Positions 34,230 to 43,115 of a DNA stretch of 64,000 bases are shown here, piece after piece. The translations under genes and the position numbers were made by a program. Source of the DNA: Collimonas fungivorans Ter331 (GTDB taxonomy: Bacteria > Pseudomonadota > Gammaproteobacteria > Burkholderiales > Burkholderiaceae_D). How positions within the stretch are numbered: position 1 is the stretch's first letter; each line of letters starts with the position of its first letter. Below the pieces are notes generated by a model. It was not told where the DNA came from. It saw nothing but the letters and a program-made list of their open reading frames with translations, and made no database searches. The stretch spans positions 5,007,424-5,071,423 of the forward strand of contig NC_015856.1 in the NCBI RefSeq assembly GCF_000221045.1, written 5' to 3'.

Positions 34230-34368
34230 GCAGAAGCAGGGCCGCGGGAAGAAAATGAAGTGACTATTTGCCGTGCGAGGTTGTTGGAAAGCCGGAAAGC
34301 TCTGTGAAATTCTGGAGCGACAGCCAGGCTGGCTTGGCAACCGCGACATAACCTAACCAGAGGAAATC

Positions 34369-34620
34369 ATGCACGCAAATCACACTACCGCTCTTTTCGC
34401 GACGCTGTCGGGCAACATTTTGAAGGTATCCAAACCCGGCGCCGGCGCAATTGAAATCCCGATCAACGACTGCGCGATTCACACCAAATTGAGCGGCGTC
34501 CATCTGCACGGCGGACCGTATTTCCAGATCGGGCCGCTGTCCGGCGAAGAACTGACGATGCTGCGTCATTTAGGCGTCAGGGAACCCAACCTGGAGCTGA
34601 TCGACTTTGTTCGTCACTGA
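34369..34620 (+). CDS. Small 83-aa protein under an HrpB box, unknown function
   Basis: A good ribosome site (AGAGGAAATC) precedes ATG 34369. The protein looks like a compact beta-rich domain: ALFATLSGNILKVSKPG, GAIEIPINDCAIHTKLSGVH, LHGGPYFQIGPLSGEEL, then a short helix and tail. It has no signal peptide or membrane segment. It is a monocistronic unit with its own hrpII box and a terminator 7 bp after the stop. Candidate roles are a small effector, an exported accessory protein or a regulator. I do not recognise the family. Confidence 0.65.
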   Translation: MHANHTTALFATLSGNILKVSKPGAGAIEIPINDCAIHTKLSGVHLHGGPYFQIGPLSGEELTMLRHLGVREPNLELIDFVRH

Positions 34621-34626
34621 GAGAAT

Positions 34627-34663
34627 GCCCTGTGCATCGCGTTGTTTTGCACGGGGCTTATTT
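34627..34663 (+). terminator. Intrinsic terminator after the 83-aa gene
   Basis: GCCCTGTGCA (34627-34636) pairs with TGCACGGGGC (34648-34657) with one G-T wobble, followed by TTATTT. Confidence 0.7.
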
Positions 34664-34739
34664 ATGAAGTGGGTTTACGCCGCGCGGGCATTGCCTCGTG
34701 AATCCCGGGATAGCGGCGGGTACAGCCTGGCCGAATCGC

Positions 34740-35330
34740 TTAATGTCTCGTTTCCAAAAAACCGCCCAGTTTCGGCAAGGTGTTGCGCAGTGTGAGACGT
34801 GCGCGAAACATCCTGGATTTTATTGTGCTGACGGGACATTCCATGATCTCGGCGATCTCTTCCTGCGAGTACCCCATCCAATACGTCATCTCCAGCGTCA
34901 CCCGCTGATCGAACGGCAAGAGAATCAGCCCTTTTGCGACCCAGTCGAGCACTTCATGGTCGTCGAAAGGACAGGCAAGCGGCATGTCCCCGGCTGGCGC
35001 GGTCTTTTCCCACAGGGCCTGCCCCGTCCTGCGCAGCGACTTGAGCGCAGTGCGGTAGGCGATTCCCATGATCCAGGTCGACACCTGCGCCTCGCCGCGA
35101 AATTCACGGGCTTTTTGCCAGACGACTAGGAAGGTGTCGTTAATCGCTTCCTCAATCGCATCTTCACAATACGTCACTCGTCTGAGGAAGCGGCTTAACC
35201 TGTGATGATACTTCAGGTATAGATAAGATAACGATTGCCGGTCGCCGGCGGCGATGCGGTCCAGCGAACCAACGTCGTCGTTATCTGCCTGCCTAGGCTG
35301 GCGCGTCAAATTGCTGGAGATTAATGTCAT
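34740..35330 (-). CDS. ECF-type RNA polymerase sigma factor
   Basis: 196 aa with sigma region 2 (YLYLKYHHRLSRFLRRVTYCEDAIEEAINDTFLVVWQ in part; STWIMGIAYRTALKSLRR) and region 4 (LPFDQRVTLEMTYWMGYSQEEIAE; CPVSTIKSRMFRARLTLR). It would redirect RNA polymerase to its own promoters. Its ATG (35330) overlaps the stop of the preceding 52-aa frame. No FecR-like anti-sigma is visible. It is the last gene of a leftward run that includes a TonB receptor, a combination often seen in cell-surface signalling, but the N-terminal signalling domain of the receptor is not evident. Confidence 0.92.
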   Translation of the reverse strand: MTLISSNLTRQPRQADNDDVGSLDRIAAGDRQSLSYLYLKYHHRLSRFLRRVTYCEDAIEEAINDTFLVVWQKAREFRGEAQVSTWIMGIAYRTALKSLRRTGQALWEKTAPAGDMPLACPFDDHEVLDWVAKGLILLPFDQRVTLEMTYWMGYSQEEIAEIMECPVSTIKSRMFRARLTLRNTLPKLGGFLETRH

Positions 35331-35485
35331 GGCCGTCGAATGCAGTTGGATTTGATTACGGATTTGGCGTCGCGCCTGCCCGCCATGTAAAAAATTTGCC
35401 GTTCAATGATGACAAACACGGCCAGCGCGGCGGCGCCGTACATCGCATAAAACGTAAGACTATGGAATAGCTCAATAGTGTTCAT
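35327..35485 (-). pseudogene. Probable ExbB/TolQ N-terminal remnant (52 aa)
   Basis: MNTIELFHSLTFYAMYGAAA continues into a membrane helix ending VIIERQIFY, which is how ExbB/TolQ-type proton-channel subunits of this bacterial group usually begin. A complete protein should be about 200 aa; here a basic 17-residue tail leads straight to a stop overlapping the sigma-factor start. I interpret a deletion that removed the rest of exbB, placed downstream of a TonB receptor. It could instead be a genuine small membrane protein. Confidence 0.4.
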
Positions 35486-35550
35486 ATGGATATCTGAAGA
35501 TGATGTGACGCCCAAGGGGCGCTGGGTTGAAACGAGACTGCACGCCGGGA

Positions 35551-38055
35551 CTAAAAATCCGTGCTCATGGATATTTGCAAGGTGCGCGGCGCACCGACAT
35601 AAAACGACGGTGAAACAGGATTGCCGGATGCCGATATATTTCCGGCGACGGTGCCTTGCGCTGTCACGACCGGATTGACGTTGCTTGTAAATGACGAACC
35701 GCTGGCGCCAGTCATGCTCAGATATTGCTTGCTGAACAAATTCGATACCGTCAGGCGGATCGTCGGCGTCTTCATGAAAGCGGTTGGTGCAAAGCGATAG
35801 CCGGCGCCGAGGTCGTATAAGGTATAGCCGCCGACCTGATCGTCATTGACCAGCGAGGTATAGCGCGCGCCGATATAACGCCCTTGGAAAGACGAATAAA
35901 ACGATCCATAGGTGTACTGCAGGGAGAGCGACGCCAGCCATTTCGGCGTGTCCGGCATCTGTTTGCCAGAGGTAGGCAGCGCGACCGAACCGCCGTTGGT
36001 GGTTTTGACGAAGACCTGATCTTCCAGCATCGTCGATTCCGTGCGCGCCATCGAGCCATAGACGTTCCAGTTGCTGTTCAGCTTGTAGCCTGCTTCCAGT
36101 TCAAACCCGACAGTTCTGGATTTCCCGACGTTGAATTGGGTGCTCAGATTGGTCGCGGGATCATATTGGCTGGAAAGGCGATCCTTAAAATCGACATAGA
36201 ACACGGAACCGGAGAATGTCAGCTGCTCGCCGGCGAAGCGATAGCCTGCATCGAAATTGCTGGATTTTTCAGGTTTGACGTTCACCGCCAAAATGTTGAC
36301 CGGAATGGCATTGCCAGCCGCATCCTTGGCCACCATGACGCCGTCGACGATCGAGGTTGAATAGTTTTTGCCGGTCAATTGAGCCAATCCCGTGTTCGCG
36401 CTATTTTCCGGAGCGCGCGCGTTCTGGCCGGCATTAAAAAATGCCGATTGCTTATCGGTGAACTGGTAGCGCAAGCCGAGGTTAGCCAAATTGTCGGAGA
36501 AATCCTGATGCTCGCTGTAGTTCACGCCATTGGCATTGACGCCCGAGCCGCTGGCATAGTTGTTGAAGTCGCGCGATACGGACTGCCGCTTCAAGCCGAG
36601 CAATACATTTAATTTATCGTTGAGCAGGCCGAAGCTGTCCTGCAGGAACAAGGTATGTGCATCGACATCGGTCTTCCAGTTTCTTGAGGCGTTATAGGGC
36701 GTACCATCCTGATATTGCAAATAGGCGGAGCTGTCCCTGAGCCAGTAGTCGGCGGCGTTGCCGTTATTGCCAATTCCTACCACCGGGCTGTATTGCCTGG
36801 AAGCGCCGCGGTCAAACCAGATGCCGCCGCTCACATTATGGATGCCGGCTTGGTAGCTGGCCTTGGCGGTAATGCCCCAACGGTCGGTCTGGCTGACGTT
36901 GCTGCCATACATGGCAACCGTATCGCGGGTGTCGCCGTCGCCGTTGGCGTCGCGGATGCCCCCATGCAATGCGCTGCTTGCCTTGGACTCCGTCACGGTA
37001 GTCAACTGGTTGCCGCCCGTGCCATAACCATAACTGTAGTAAGGATTCACGTCGATACTGGCCTTGGGCGAAATTTGCCAGTGATTCTGCAACGCTATCT
37101 GATAATTCTCGAAAGGGTTGTTGTTGAAACCGGCGTACTGAGCTCCGGATGCACCGAAGATACCGGCATTGAGCGCATAGGTAGTGTCGTTTTGAGCAGT
37201 TCCGGCCAACGCAGGCTGGTGCTGCGGTGCGCGCGCGCCGAAATCGAGATCGTAGCCGCCGCCGGCGATATCGTTCTTGCTGACGGTACGATAGTTGGCG
37301 TTGTTCATTTTGTTGTAGAGAGCGCTGAGCTTGGAAAAGCTGCCGCCGTCGAAGTTGAACACTGCCTTGGCGTCAAGATGCTCGCGGTCGGCCTTGCCGT
37401 CGCCCTTGAATTTATCGACGCCGGCTTGCGACAGCGACAAAAAGAATTTGGCGCGATCGTTCATGAAGCCTCCGGAATCGAAACGTACAAACTCTTTGTG
37501 ATAACTGTTGCTGCCCACAGCGAATGCAACCTTGCCGCCAAGCTTGTCTTTCGGATCGCAAGTCGAAATGCCGATGTTGCCGCCGCTGGCGCCGACATGC
37601 GGCGCGTCGATGTCGGTGCTGCCTTGGGTCAGGAAAACTTCACAGGTGTTTTCCGAATCCGCAAATTCCTGAATATTGATCGTGTAGTTGAGCGAATCGT
37701 TCAACGGCACGCCATCCAGCGTCAAGCCCATCTGGTTGCTGTTATAGCCGCGCACCCGCAATGTGCCGCCGAACAGGCCGGTGCCATCCTGATCGAAGGT
37801 CGACACGCCCGGCAGGGTTTCGATCATCTGGAAAGCGGTCGAAGTCGGCGCCTTTTTCTTAATCGCCACCGCCGTTACCGAACTACGGGCTTTCGGCGAT
37901 TCCTCTTGCTGTATCAAGCCGGTGCCGGTTCCGCCGGGAAGCCCCTGGATATGGATCTGTCCCAGATCGGTGGTGTCGGCTGCCTGCGCCACCGGCATAT
38001 TGCTCAGGAATAGACCAGACACGACCAGCGCCAGACGTTTGACTTTGATTTTCAT
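35551..38055 (-). CDS. TonB-dependent outer-membrane receptor (834 aa)
   Basis: The signal peptide is cleaved near residue 25 (MPVAQA-A). The plug domain (about 60-190) includes FQMIETLPGVSTFDQDGTGL and LRVRGYNSNQMGLTLDGVPL, and a long 22-strand-type barrel follows with the usual terminal aromatic (LQISMSTDF). It imports a ligand across the outer membrane using TonB energy. It stands in one direction with a nucleobase permease, an exported nucleoside hydrolase and a kinase, so the ligand may be a nucleoside, nucleobase or related N-glycoside; this is inference. Its neighbouring tonB- and exbB-like pieces are truncated, so energy must come from another TonB system. Confidence 0.93.
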   Translation of the reverse strand: MKIKVKRLALVVSGLFLSNMPVAQAADTTDLGQIHIQGLPGGTGTGLIQQEESPKARSSVTAVAIKKKAPTSTAFQMIETLPGVSTFDQDGTGLFGGTLRVRGYNSNQMGLTLDGVPLNDSLNYTINIQEFADSENTCEVFLTQGSTDIDAPHVGASGGNIGISTCDPKDKLGGKVAFAVGSNSYHKEFVRFDSGGFMNDRAKFFLSLSQAGVDKFKGDGKADREHLDAKAVFNFDGGSFSKLSALYNKMNNANYRTVSKNDIAGGGYDLDFGARAPQHQPALAGTAQNDTTYALNAGIFGASGAQYAGFNNNPFENYQIALQNHWQISPKASIDVNPYYSYGYGTGGNQLTTVTESKASSALHGGIRDANGDGDTRDTVAMYGSNVSQTDRWGITAKASYQAGIHNVSGGIWFDRGASRQYSPVVGIGNNGNAADYWLRDSSAYLQYQDGTPYNASRNWKTDVDAHTLFLQDSFGLLNDKLNVLLGLKRQSVSRDFNNYASGSGVNANGVNYSEHQDFSDNLANLGLRYQFTDKQSAFFNAGQNARAPENSANTGLAQLTGKNYSTSIVDGVMVAKDAAGNAIPVNILAVNVKPEKSSNFDAGYRFAGEQLTFSGSVFYVDFKDRLSSQYDPATNLSTQFNVGKSRTVGFELEAGYKLNSNWNVYGSMARTESTMLEDQVFVKTTNGGSVALPTSGKQMPDTPKWLASLSLQYTYGSFYSSFQGRYIGARYTSLVNDDQVGGYTLYDLGAGYRFAPTAFMKTPTIRLTVSNLFSKQYLSMTGASGSSFTSNVNPVVTAQGTVAGNISASGNPVSPSFYVGAPRTLQISMSTDF

Positions 38056-38135
38056 CTAATTCCCCTTAATTATATTCAATGGACTGCGTTGATATTTCGA
38101 TCGTGCATGGCATTTGCATGCCTGGTTCTGCTGCG

Positions 38136-38397
38136 TCAATTCGCTGGTCTGAATTGCAAATCCACGCTAAAGCGATGCGTCTCCTGATCTGCCATGAACG
38201 GCTCCGGAAATCCGATAAAGGTCGCTCTACCGACAGTCTTGCGCGCTGCTTCATCGAGCAATGTCGAATTCGATGATTGTTCAATGCCGCTATCCGCCAG
38301 AGATCCATCGCGCCGTAACACGAACCAGATCTTCACCGTCCCTTCGGGCCGCAACTGGCTCGCCTCGCGCCCGCTCGGATAACGTTTTATCGAATTT
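38136..38397 (-). pseudogene. TonB C-terminal domain remnant
   Basis: In frame from about 38397: KRYPSGREASQLRPEGTVKI, then FVLRRDGSLADSGIEQSS, LLDEAARKTVGRA and a final strand RFSVDLQFRP. This is the periplasmic receptor-binding domain of TonB. There is no ATG, no membrane anchor and no proline-rich spacer; an in-frame TAA precedes it and only an internal TTG (38354) could start translation. The permease stop lies a few bases upstream, with AATTCGAT repeated on both sides, suggesting deletion between short repeats. Confidence 0.75.
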
Positions 38398-38403
38398 ATT
38401 TAT

Positions 38404-39747
38404 TTAATTAATCGAATTTCGTAAAACCAGGTACAGCACGAACACGGCATCCAACGCCAGCATGGCCAGCGTCACTTTTTGCTGACGGCGCAGCGCAGCG
38501 ACAAGCAGGGTGTATGCAAAACAGCCAAACGCCATGCCCACCATCAGGTCGGTTGTCAACACGGTCACCAATGTCATCAACAGCGGCGGTATGCTGGCAT
38601 CGAGACGCAACAGGTCGATTTCGCGCAATCCCTCCATCATCAGGAATCCGACCAATACCAGCGCCGGGGCCGTGGCTTGCACCGGAACGATCGTGATCAA
38701 CGGCGCTAAAAATAGGCTCAGTGCAAACAGAACTGCTACCGTGACTCCCACTAATCCCGTACGCCCGCCCGACTCGACGCCGGCGACCGATTCGACATAA
38801 GCGGTGACAGTGGAGGTGCCGACCGCCGCGCCGACCACGCTTGCCAGCGCATCCGATGCAAATGCTGCCCGCGCATCCGGCAAATTGCCGGACGCGGTCA
38901 ACAAGTTGGCGCGTCTGGTTACGCCAAACAGGGTTGCGGTGCCGGCAAAAAACTCTGACAGCAAAAAATAGAGCGTGACCGGCAACAGCAAATGGAACTT
39001 CGATAGAAATTGGTGGAAATCGAAGGCGCCGATCAGGTCAGTCTTGATAGTCGGCACGGCGGCCATATGCTCCGGCCATAGCGTGAGAACCTTGCCGTCG
39101 GCGCCGTGTATGAAAGATCCAGCTATCGTGATGGCGACAATCGATATCAGCAGCGCCCCCGGAACACGCCACCTGACCAGCAGGGGCGTTGCCACGATGC
39201 CGCCCAGCGCCAGCAAAGCGGCATGGTCGCCGAGATTCCCGAGCCCTGCGACTGAACCGGGAACCGCCACCACCAGGCCGGCGCTTTTCAGCCCCAGATA
39301 CGCGACAAATGCGCCGATGGAACATTGCATGCCAAGCTTGATAGGTTCTGGAAATGCCGCGATGATGCGTTCGCGCCAGCGCGTTAGCGATAGCCCCAGG
39401 AAGATGAGGGCATTCAAAAACACCATGGTCAGCCCGGTTTGCCACGACACGCCCATCTGCCCTACCAGTATCTGAGCGAACACGATATTGGTGCCCATGC
39501 CGGGCGCCAGCGCAATCGGCAAATTCGCCCAGAGCGCCATGATCAGGGTGCCAACCGCCGCCGAGACCACCGTGGCCAGCAGCAAGCTCTGCTTATCCAT
39601 GCCGGTCGAGGATAAAATCATCGGATTGACAACGATGATGTAACTCATCGCCGCAAAGGTTGTCATGCCGGCGATCATTTCACGGCCGGCTGTCGTGCCG
39701 CGGCCATGCAGATGAAAAAATCGATCAAGGAATCGGTGAATTCTCAA
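38404..39747 (-). CDS. NCS2-family purine permease (AzgA/PbuG type)
   Basis: 447 aa with 12-14 membrane segments. Family marks are GMTTFAAMSYIIVVNPMIL near the start, LAPGMGTNIVFA, and GTSTVTAYVESVAGVESGGR, the nucleobase-binding region of AzgA/PbuG-type adenine/guanine/hypoxanthine proton symporters. It would take nucleobases across the inner membrane. It is placed downstream of the exported nucleoside hydrolase, kinase and TrpF-like genes, which fits uptake of the base released in the periplasm. The C-terminus abuts the tonB relic. Confidence 0.92.
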   Translation of the reverse strand: MRIHRFLDRFFHLHGRGTTAGREMIAGMTTFAAMSYIIVVNPMILSSTGMDKQSLLLATVVSAAVGTLIMALWANLPIALAPGMGTNIVFAQILVGQMGVSWQTGLTMVFLNALIFLGLSLTRWRERIIAAFPEPIKLGMQCSIGAFVAYLGLKSAGLVVAVPGSVAGLGNLGDHAALLALGGIVATPLLVRWRVPGALLISIVAITIAGSFIHGADGKVLTLWPEHMAAVPTIKTDLIGAFDFHQFLSKFHLLLPVTLYFLLSEFFAGTATLFGVTRRANLLTASGNLPDARAAFASDALASVVGAAVGTSTVTAYVESVAGVESGGRTGLVGVTVAVLFALSLFLAPLITIVPVQATAPALVLVGFLMMEGLREIDLLRLDASIPPLLMTLVTVLTTDLMVGMAFGCFAYTLLVAALRRQQKVTLAMLALDAVFVLYLVLRNSIN

Positions 39748-39804
39748 AGGTTTCTCGCCCAGGTAAGATTGATGTATGGCTTGAAAGTCGGCTTATGGCG
39801 CGAC

Positions 39805-40461
39805 TTACCGGTTAAAGACCTGCCGGCAAATCGCCGCGCACTTTTCGAGATCGAATTGATCGTCGGTACGCACGCCAGACTCCATGTCGATCCAGTAAGC
39901 CACTTGCGACGCCACCGGGAAGGTATCCAGCAGCGCGGCTATGTTGGCGGAGGAAAAGCCGCCTGAATATCCACACAGCGGATGGTCGACGTCCAGCGAC
40001 GGCCATATTCTTGGCTGGATGCCGGTGCCGAAAGACAAGTCGTACAGCCAATCGACGCGCGTATCCGAGGGAAAATCGCCCTGGCACTGCAGCGCCGCAC
40101 GCATTCCGTAGCAAGCGGCGTAGGTATGGCTGTTTCGTATTTCGATATCGCTGCTGCCCTGGAAGCCGTGGTTAACTTGAAGCCGCGAAAAACCCGCCAG
40201 ATCGAGTTGCGGCGATTGCCCTGCCACGATCGCGCGCGCAGCCTCTCCGCACACGTGCGCAGACAGCCGCAAACCGGAACAGCGGATGGCTTGCCGCACA
40301 TCGCTCGCCGGGAATCTTGGCTGACCTTCGCGCCCGTCCTGAAACAAGACCCCCCATTCAATCGGATAGCGTGCGGCAAGCGCTTGCATGCCGGGTATCA
40401 GGTCGACGCGATCCACTCCTGTAAAAGTAATGAAAGCTGGAGTTTTTTTTATAGACGTCAT
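39805..40461 (-). CDS. TrpF-like beta/alpha-barrel protein, unknown reaction
   Basis: 218 aa. FITFTGVDRVDLIPGMQALA, YPIEWGVLFQDGREGQPRFP, LRLSAHVCGEAARAIV and FSRLQVNHGF follow the strand and loop pattern of phosphoribosylanthranilate isomerase-like barrels; PLCGYSGGFSSANIAALLD resembles the phosphate-gripping C-terminal strands. It is unlikely to be the tryptophan enzyme, because no trp genes are near and the TrpF catalytic motif (KICG) is missing. Lying between a permease and a PfkB kinase, it may isomerise or cleave a phosphorylated sugar product of the pathway. Confidence 0.6.
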   Translation of the reverse strand: MTSIKKTPAFITFTGVDRVDLIPGMQALAARYPIEWGVLFQDGREGQPRFPASDVRQAIRCSGLRLSAHVCGEAARAIVAGQSPQLDLAGFSRLQVNHGFQGSSDIEIRNSHTYAACYGMRAALQCQGDFPSDTRVDWLYDLSFGTGIQPRIWPSLDVDHPLCGYSGGFSSANIAALLDTFPVASQVAYWIDMESGVRTDDQFDLEKCAAICRQVFNR

Positions 40462-40511
40462 GAAAATTCCGTTAGTTGATTAAGTTAAGTAAGACAGGAA
40501 AATTGGCCACG

Positions 40512-41465
40512 TCAATAATCGAACGATTGACCGGCGGCAGCCAGCAAGGCTGATACCGCCTCGCGATCAGGCAAGCCGGAGCGCGCCCCGACCGCTGTCA
40601 CCGATATGGATGCGGCGGCGCAGGCAAAACGCGTGGCCTGCATCAACGACCGGCCTTCCAGCAGCGCTGCAATGAATGCACCGTTGAAGCAGTCGCCGGC
40701 GCCGGTGGCGTCGACAACTTGCGTCCGAAAAGCGGATTGCTCAACTGTCTGGTGACGGCTGACCGCAATGGCGCCGGCGCCCCCGCGCGTTATCACGATA
40801 ACGCGCGGGCCTCGCTCAAGCAGCGAGCGGACGTTGGCGGCAGTCGGCGGCTTTTTCAATATGTCGGAGAAACTCCGTTCGTTCATGAATACAAGATCGG
40901 ACAAGGCCAGCAAAGCATCGAGGCGAGCCGGTCCGCTCACCATCGCGGTTTCGATGTCGATCGAAACCGCCGTGCCTGTGCCATGCGCCAATTTGCTTAG
41001 CTCAAAAAATTCTTCGAGATCGTAGGGCATCGCATGCACCATGCGGCTATCGACCAGGGCTTGCGATATGGTTTCCGGATCCAGAACCGAGCCCGGCATC
41101 GGTTCATACACCACAGCCTTTTCGCCGCATTTGTCCAACAGGATCAGCGCATTGGCCGAAACCTTTCCGGGCATGCTGCGCAGATATGCCGTCGATACGC
41201 CGGCGCGTTGAAATTCCATCCGTAAAAACTCGCCGGCCGTATCGTCGCCGGTGCGGCCGTAGCTCGCTGCCGGTATCCGCAAGCGGCTGGCGGCGCATGC
41301 AACGTTGGCGACGGTGCCGCCGGCAAACGAATCGAGCCGCCGGCCAAGACATTTCTGGTCCGCTCTTGGCACGGCGTCGACCGCGATAACCGTGTCCAGG
41401 TTGGGATCGCCAAATGCCAGCAATCCGAATCGGCGTGCATTGCTGGTTTTAAAAATATCGATCAT
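40512..41465 (-). CDS. PfkB/ribokinase-family sugar or nucleoside kinase
   Basis: 317 aa. The N-terminal PfkB signature region is LLAFGDPNLDTVIAVDAVPR with FAGGTVANVACAASRL, and the C-terminal signature VDATGAGDCFNGAFIAALLE carries the catalytic Asp and anion hole. It probably phosphorylates the sugar released by the nucleoside hydrolase, or a nucleoside directly. Its start overlaps the hydrolase stop by 4 bp (ATGA, 41462-41465), so the two are translationally coupled, a strong hint that they act in one pathway. Confidence 0.9.
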   Translation of the reverse strand: MIDIFKTSNARRFGLLAFGDPNLDTVIAVDAVPRADQKCLGRRLDSFAGGTVANVACAASRLRIPAASYGRTGDDTAGEFLRMEFQRAGVSTAYLRSMPGKVSANALILLDKCGEKAVVYEPMPGSVLDPETISQALVDSRMVHAMPYDLEEFFELSKLAHGTGTAVSIDIETAMVSGPARLDALLALSDLVFMNERSFSDILKKPPTAANVRSLLERGPRVIVITRGGAGAIAVSRHQTVEQSAFRTQVVDATGAGDCFNGAFIAALLEGRSLMQATRFACAAASISVTAVGARSGLPDREAVSALLAAAGQSFDY

Positions 41466-42589
41466 TGCGCGTGGATTCTTTCGCTATTCATGGTTCGGGG
41501 CCTGGTAAGCAGATCGACGGTCAATCGTTCGAAACGCGGTAAATCGATTTCTTCGATCACCAGCACCGGCCGTTCGCCAAGTTGCGGACCTTTTCCCAAT
41601 GCCCAGCTCAGGGTATTGCCGTAACCGGCGGTAAAGCTGGTATCCACGTCGACCAGCATGGTTGCGCTTTTTGTTACTATGCCGGGGTCGATCCAAACCA
41701 TCGCCGCCAATTCATCCCACATTGGAGATGGCTGCCCATACTGTCCGATGTAGCTTGCGAAAGCGGTCTTTCCGTTCGCAATCCGGGCCAGCAGTTCGGA
41801 CCGGAAGAATGTGGCGGTAGTCGGATCGACGGGAATCTGCAACACTCTTTTCCATGGTTCATGCAGTACCATCGAGGCAGCTTCCGGATCCCAGCGCAGG
41901 TTGAATTCAAGCCGGGTGCCGTGCCGATATTCGTCAGCGAAGGTGTTGGCAGCGAGGACGGGGCGGAAACTCCCTCCCATGAAAACCAGTTCCTTGGCGA
42001 GCGATGAAAATGCGGAGTCAAGACGAGCCGCTACCGCCAGATCGGTTAGCGGACCGGCCGCCCAGATCGTCACTTCTCCCGGGAATTCATGTACCTTGCG
42101 AATCATGAAATCGACGCCGGGTTCCGACGCGGGCTTTATCGTAGCCATTCCTTCTGCTTGCGCCGGAATCATATAAGGATCGGCATGACGTTTTTTGTCT
42201 ATCGGGTTAGACCAGGCTCCCTTATATGACAATTCCCCGTACATACGCTCCCAGCGCAGTGTTTTTTCGGCGCTGTTCAGCAAAGGAAAGACTGTCCCGG
42301 CATACACCGGCACCTCGGTACGGCCCGCGATCTCCAGCAATCGCAATGTGTGCTGGATGTTCTCGTCGCGCCAGCCATCGCCGCTGCCGACGACGATGCC
42401 GAGCACATCGACGTCCGGCGCCTGCAACAGCATCAGTATCGATTGCATATTGGTGCCGCCAGGCCCATACGCATCTTGACTGATGATCAGCTTGCGCCTG
42501 CCGGCATCGGCGTTCGCAGGCAATGCCGATATGGCCATCGCAAGCGACGCCGCCAGCCAGAGCAATGCCCGATCCAAAGTTGTTTTCAT
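41462..42589 (-). CDS. Exported inosine-uridine-type nucleoside hydrolase
   Basis: 375 aa. The signal peptide is cleaved near residue 28 (PANADA-G), so the enzyme is periplasmic. The nucleoside hydrolase fold is evident from LQAPDVDVLGIVVGSGDGW, VTIWAAGPLTDLAVA and FNLRWDPEAASMVLH. The Ca-binding DxDxxxDD motif near the N-terminus is altered (IISQDAYGPGGTN), which may change metal binding or substrate. Members hydrolyse N-ribosides to base plus ribose. First gene of the leftward operon; two TGGTACGAACCA motifs lie about 90 and 200 bp upstream. Confidence 0.85.
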   Translation of the reverse strand: MKTTLDRALLWLAASLAMAISALPANADAGRRKLIISQDAYGPGGTNMQSILMLLQAPDVDVLGIVVGSGDGWRDENIQHTLRLLEIAGRTEVPVYAGTVFPLLNSAEKTLRWERMYGELSYKGAWSNPIDKKRHADPYMIPAQAEGMATIKPASEPGVDFMIRKVHEFPGEVTIWAAGPLTDLAVAARLDSAFSSLAKELVFMGGSFRPVLAANTFADEYRHGTRLEFNLRWDPEAASMVLHEPWKRVLQIPVDPTTATFFRSELLARIANGKTAFASYIGQYGQPSPMWDELAAMVWIDPGIVTKSATMLVDVDTSFTAGYGNTLSWALGKGPQLGERPVLVIEEIDLPRFERLTVDLLTRPRTMNSERIHAQ

Positions 42590-42681
42590 CCCTGAACTCT
42601 CATATGTTGATAACGTTGCAAGATCAGACCTGGTTTTCGATAAGTAGATTCATGGTTGCCATCAGCAATATCCATGCCATA

Positions 42682-42693
42682 TGGTACGAACCA
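42682..42693. promoter_or_regulatory. GntR operator site 1 (TGGTACGAACCA)
   Basis: A near-perfect palindrome upstream of the nucleoside hydrolase operon. The core matches the perfect palindrome before the GntR gene with one base changed. Confidence 0.65.
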
Positions 42694-42790
42694 CTTTATT
42701 TCACAAAGTACTGGAAACCGATTTTGTCTATATATATAAGCATCCAATCGACGATAGGAGCATAAGATATAAATGTGACGATATCATGAC

Positions 42791-42802
42791 TGGTACGAAC
42801 CA
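42791..42802. promoter_or_regulatory. GntR operator site 2 (TGGTACGAACCA)
   Basis: Identical 12-mer to site 1, 109 bp away, about ten helical turns apart, which would allow looping. Confidence 0.65.
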
Positions 42803-43115
42803 TTGCGGTTTTATTTTTACTTGACGAGCATTCCTGTGCATGAGGAATCATGGCCGCACCAGTGGCGTGCACGGTTATGAAAAAGGGGAAAAGAAGGGGC
42901 AAGGATCGATGCCGCCGGCTGACCGTCGAGACGACTATCGGCAGGCAGTCATATGGTCAATGCAGGCGGCAAGCGAGCGATTATCGAACCTGGAAATGCT
43001 GCGATTGTCTTTGTGCGGGTAGTCGCTTACGCGGCCGTATTTTCCCGGAAAGGATGTAAAGACAGCTAAGTGAGAAATTGCTGCGCCAGCCCCGGACAAG
43101 CGCGGCTAGGAATTG

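Larger units (their letters stand above)
42590..43115. other. 526-bp promoter region of the nucleoside operon
   Basis: No gene is supported. It holds two TGGTACGAACCA sites (42682 and 42791), AT-rich stretches around 42690-42780, and the 3' side of the phytase-like gene. Short rightward open frames (42840-43059) have no coding character. Confidence 0.6.

Noticed and set aside
42840-43059. Short rightward frames after the GntR sites
   Set aside because: Overlapping frames with no ribosome site and low-complexity Lys/Gly composition.
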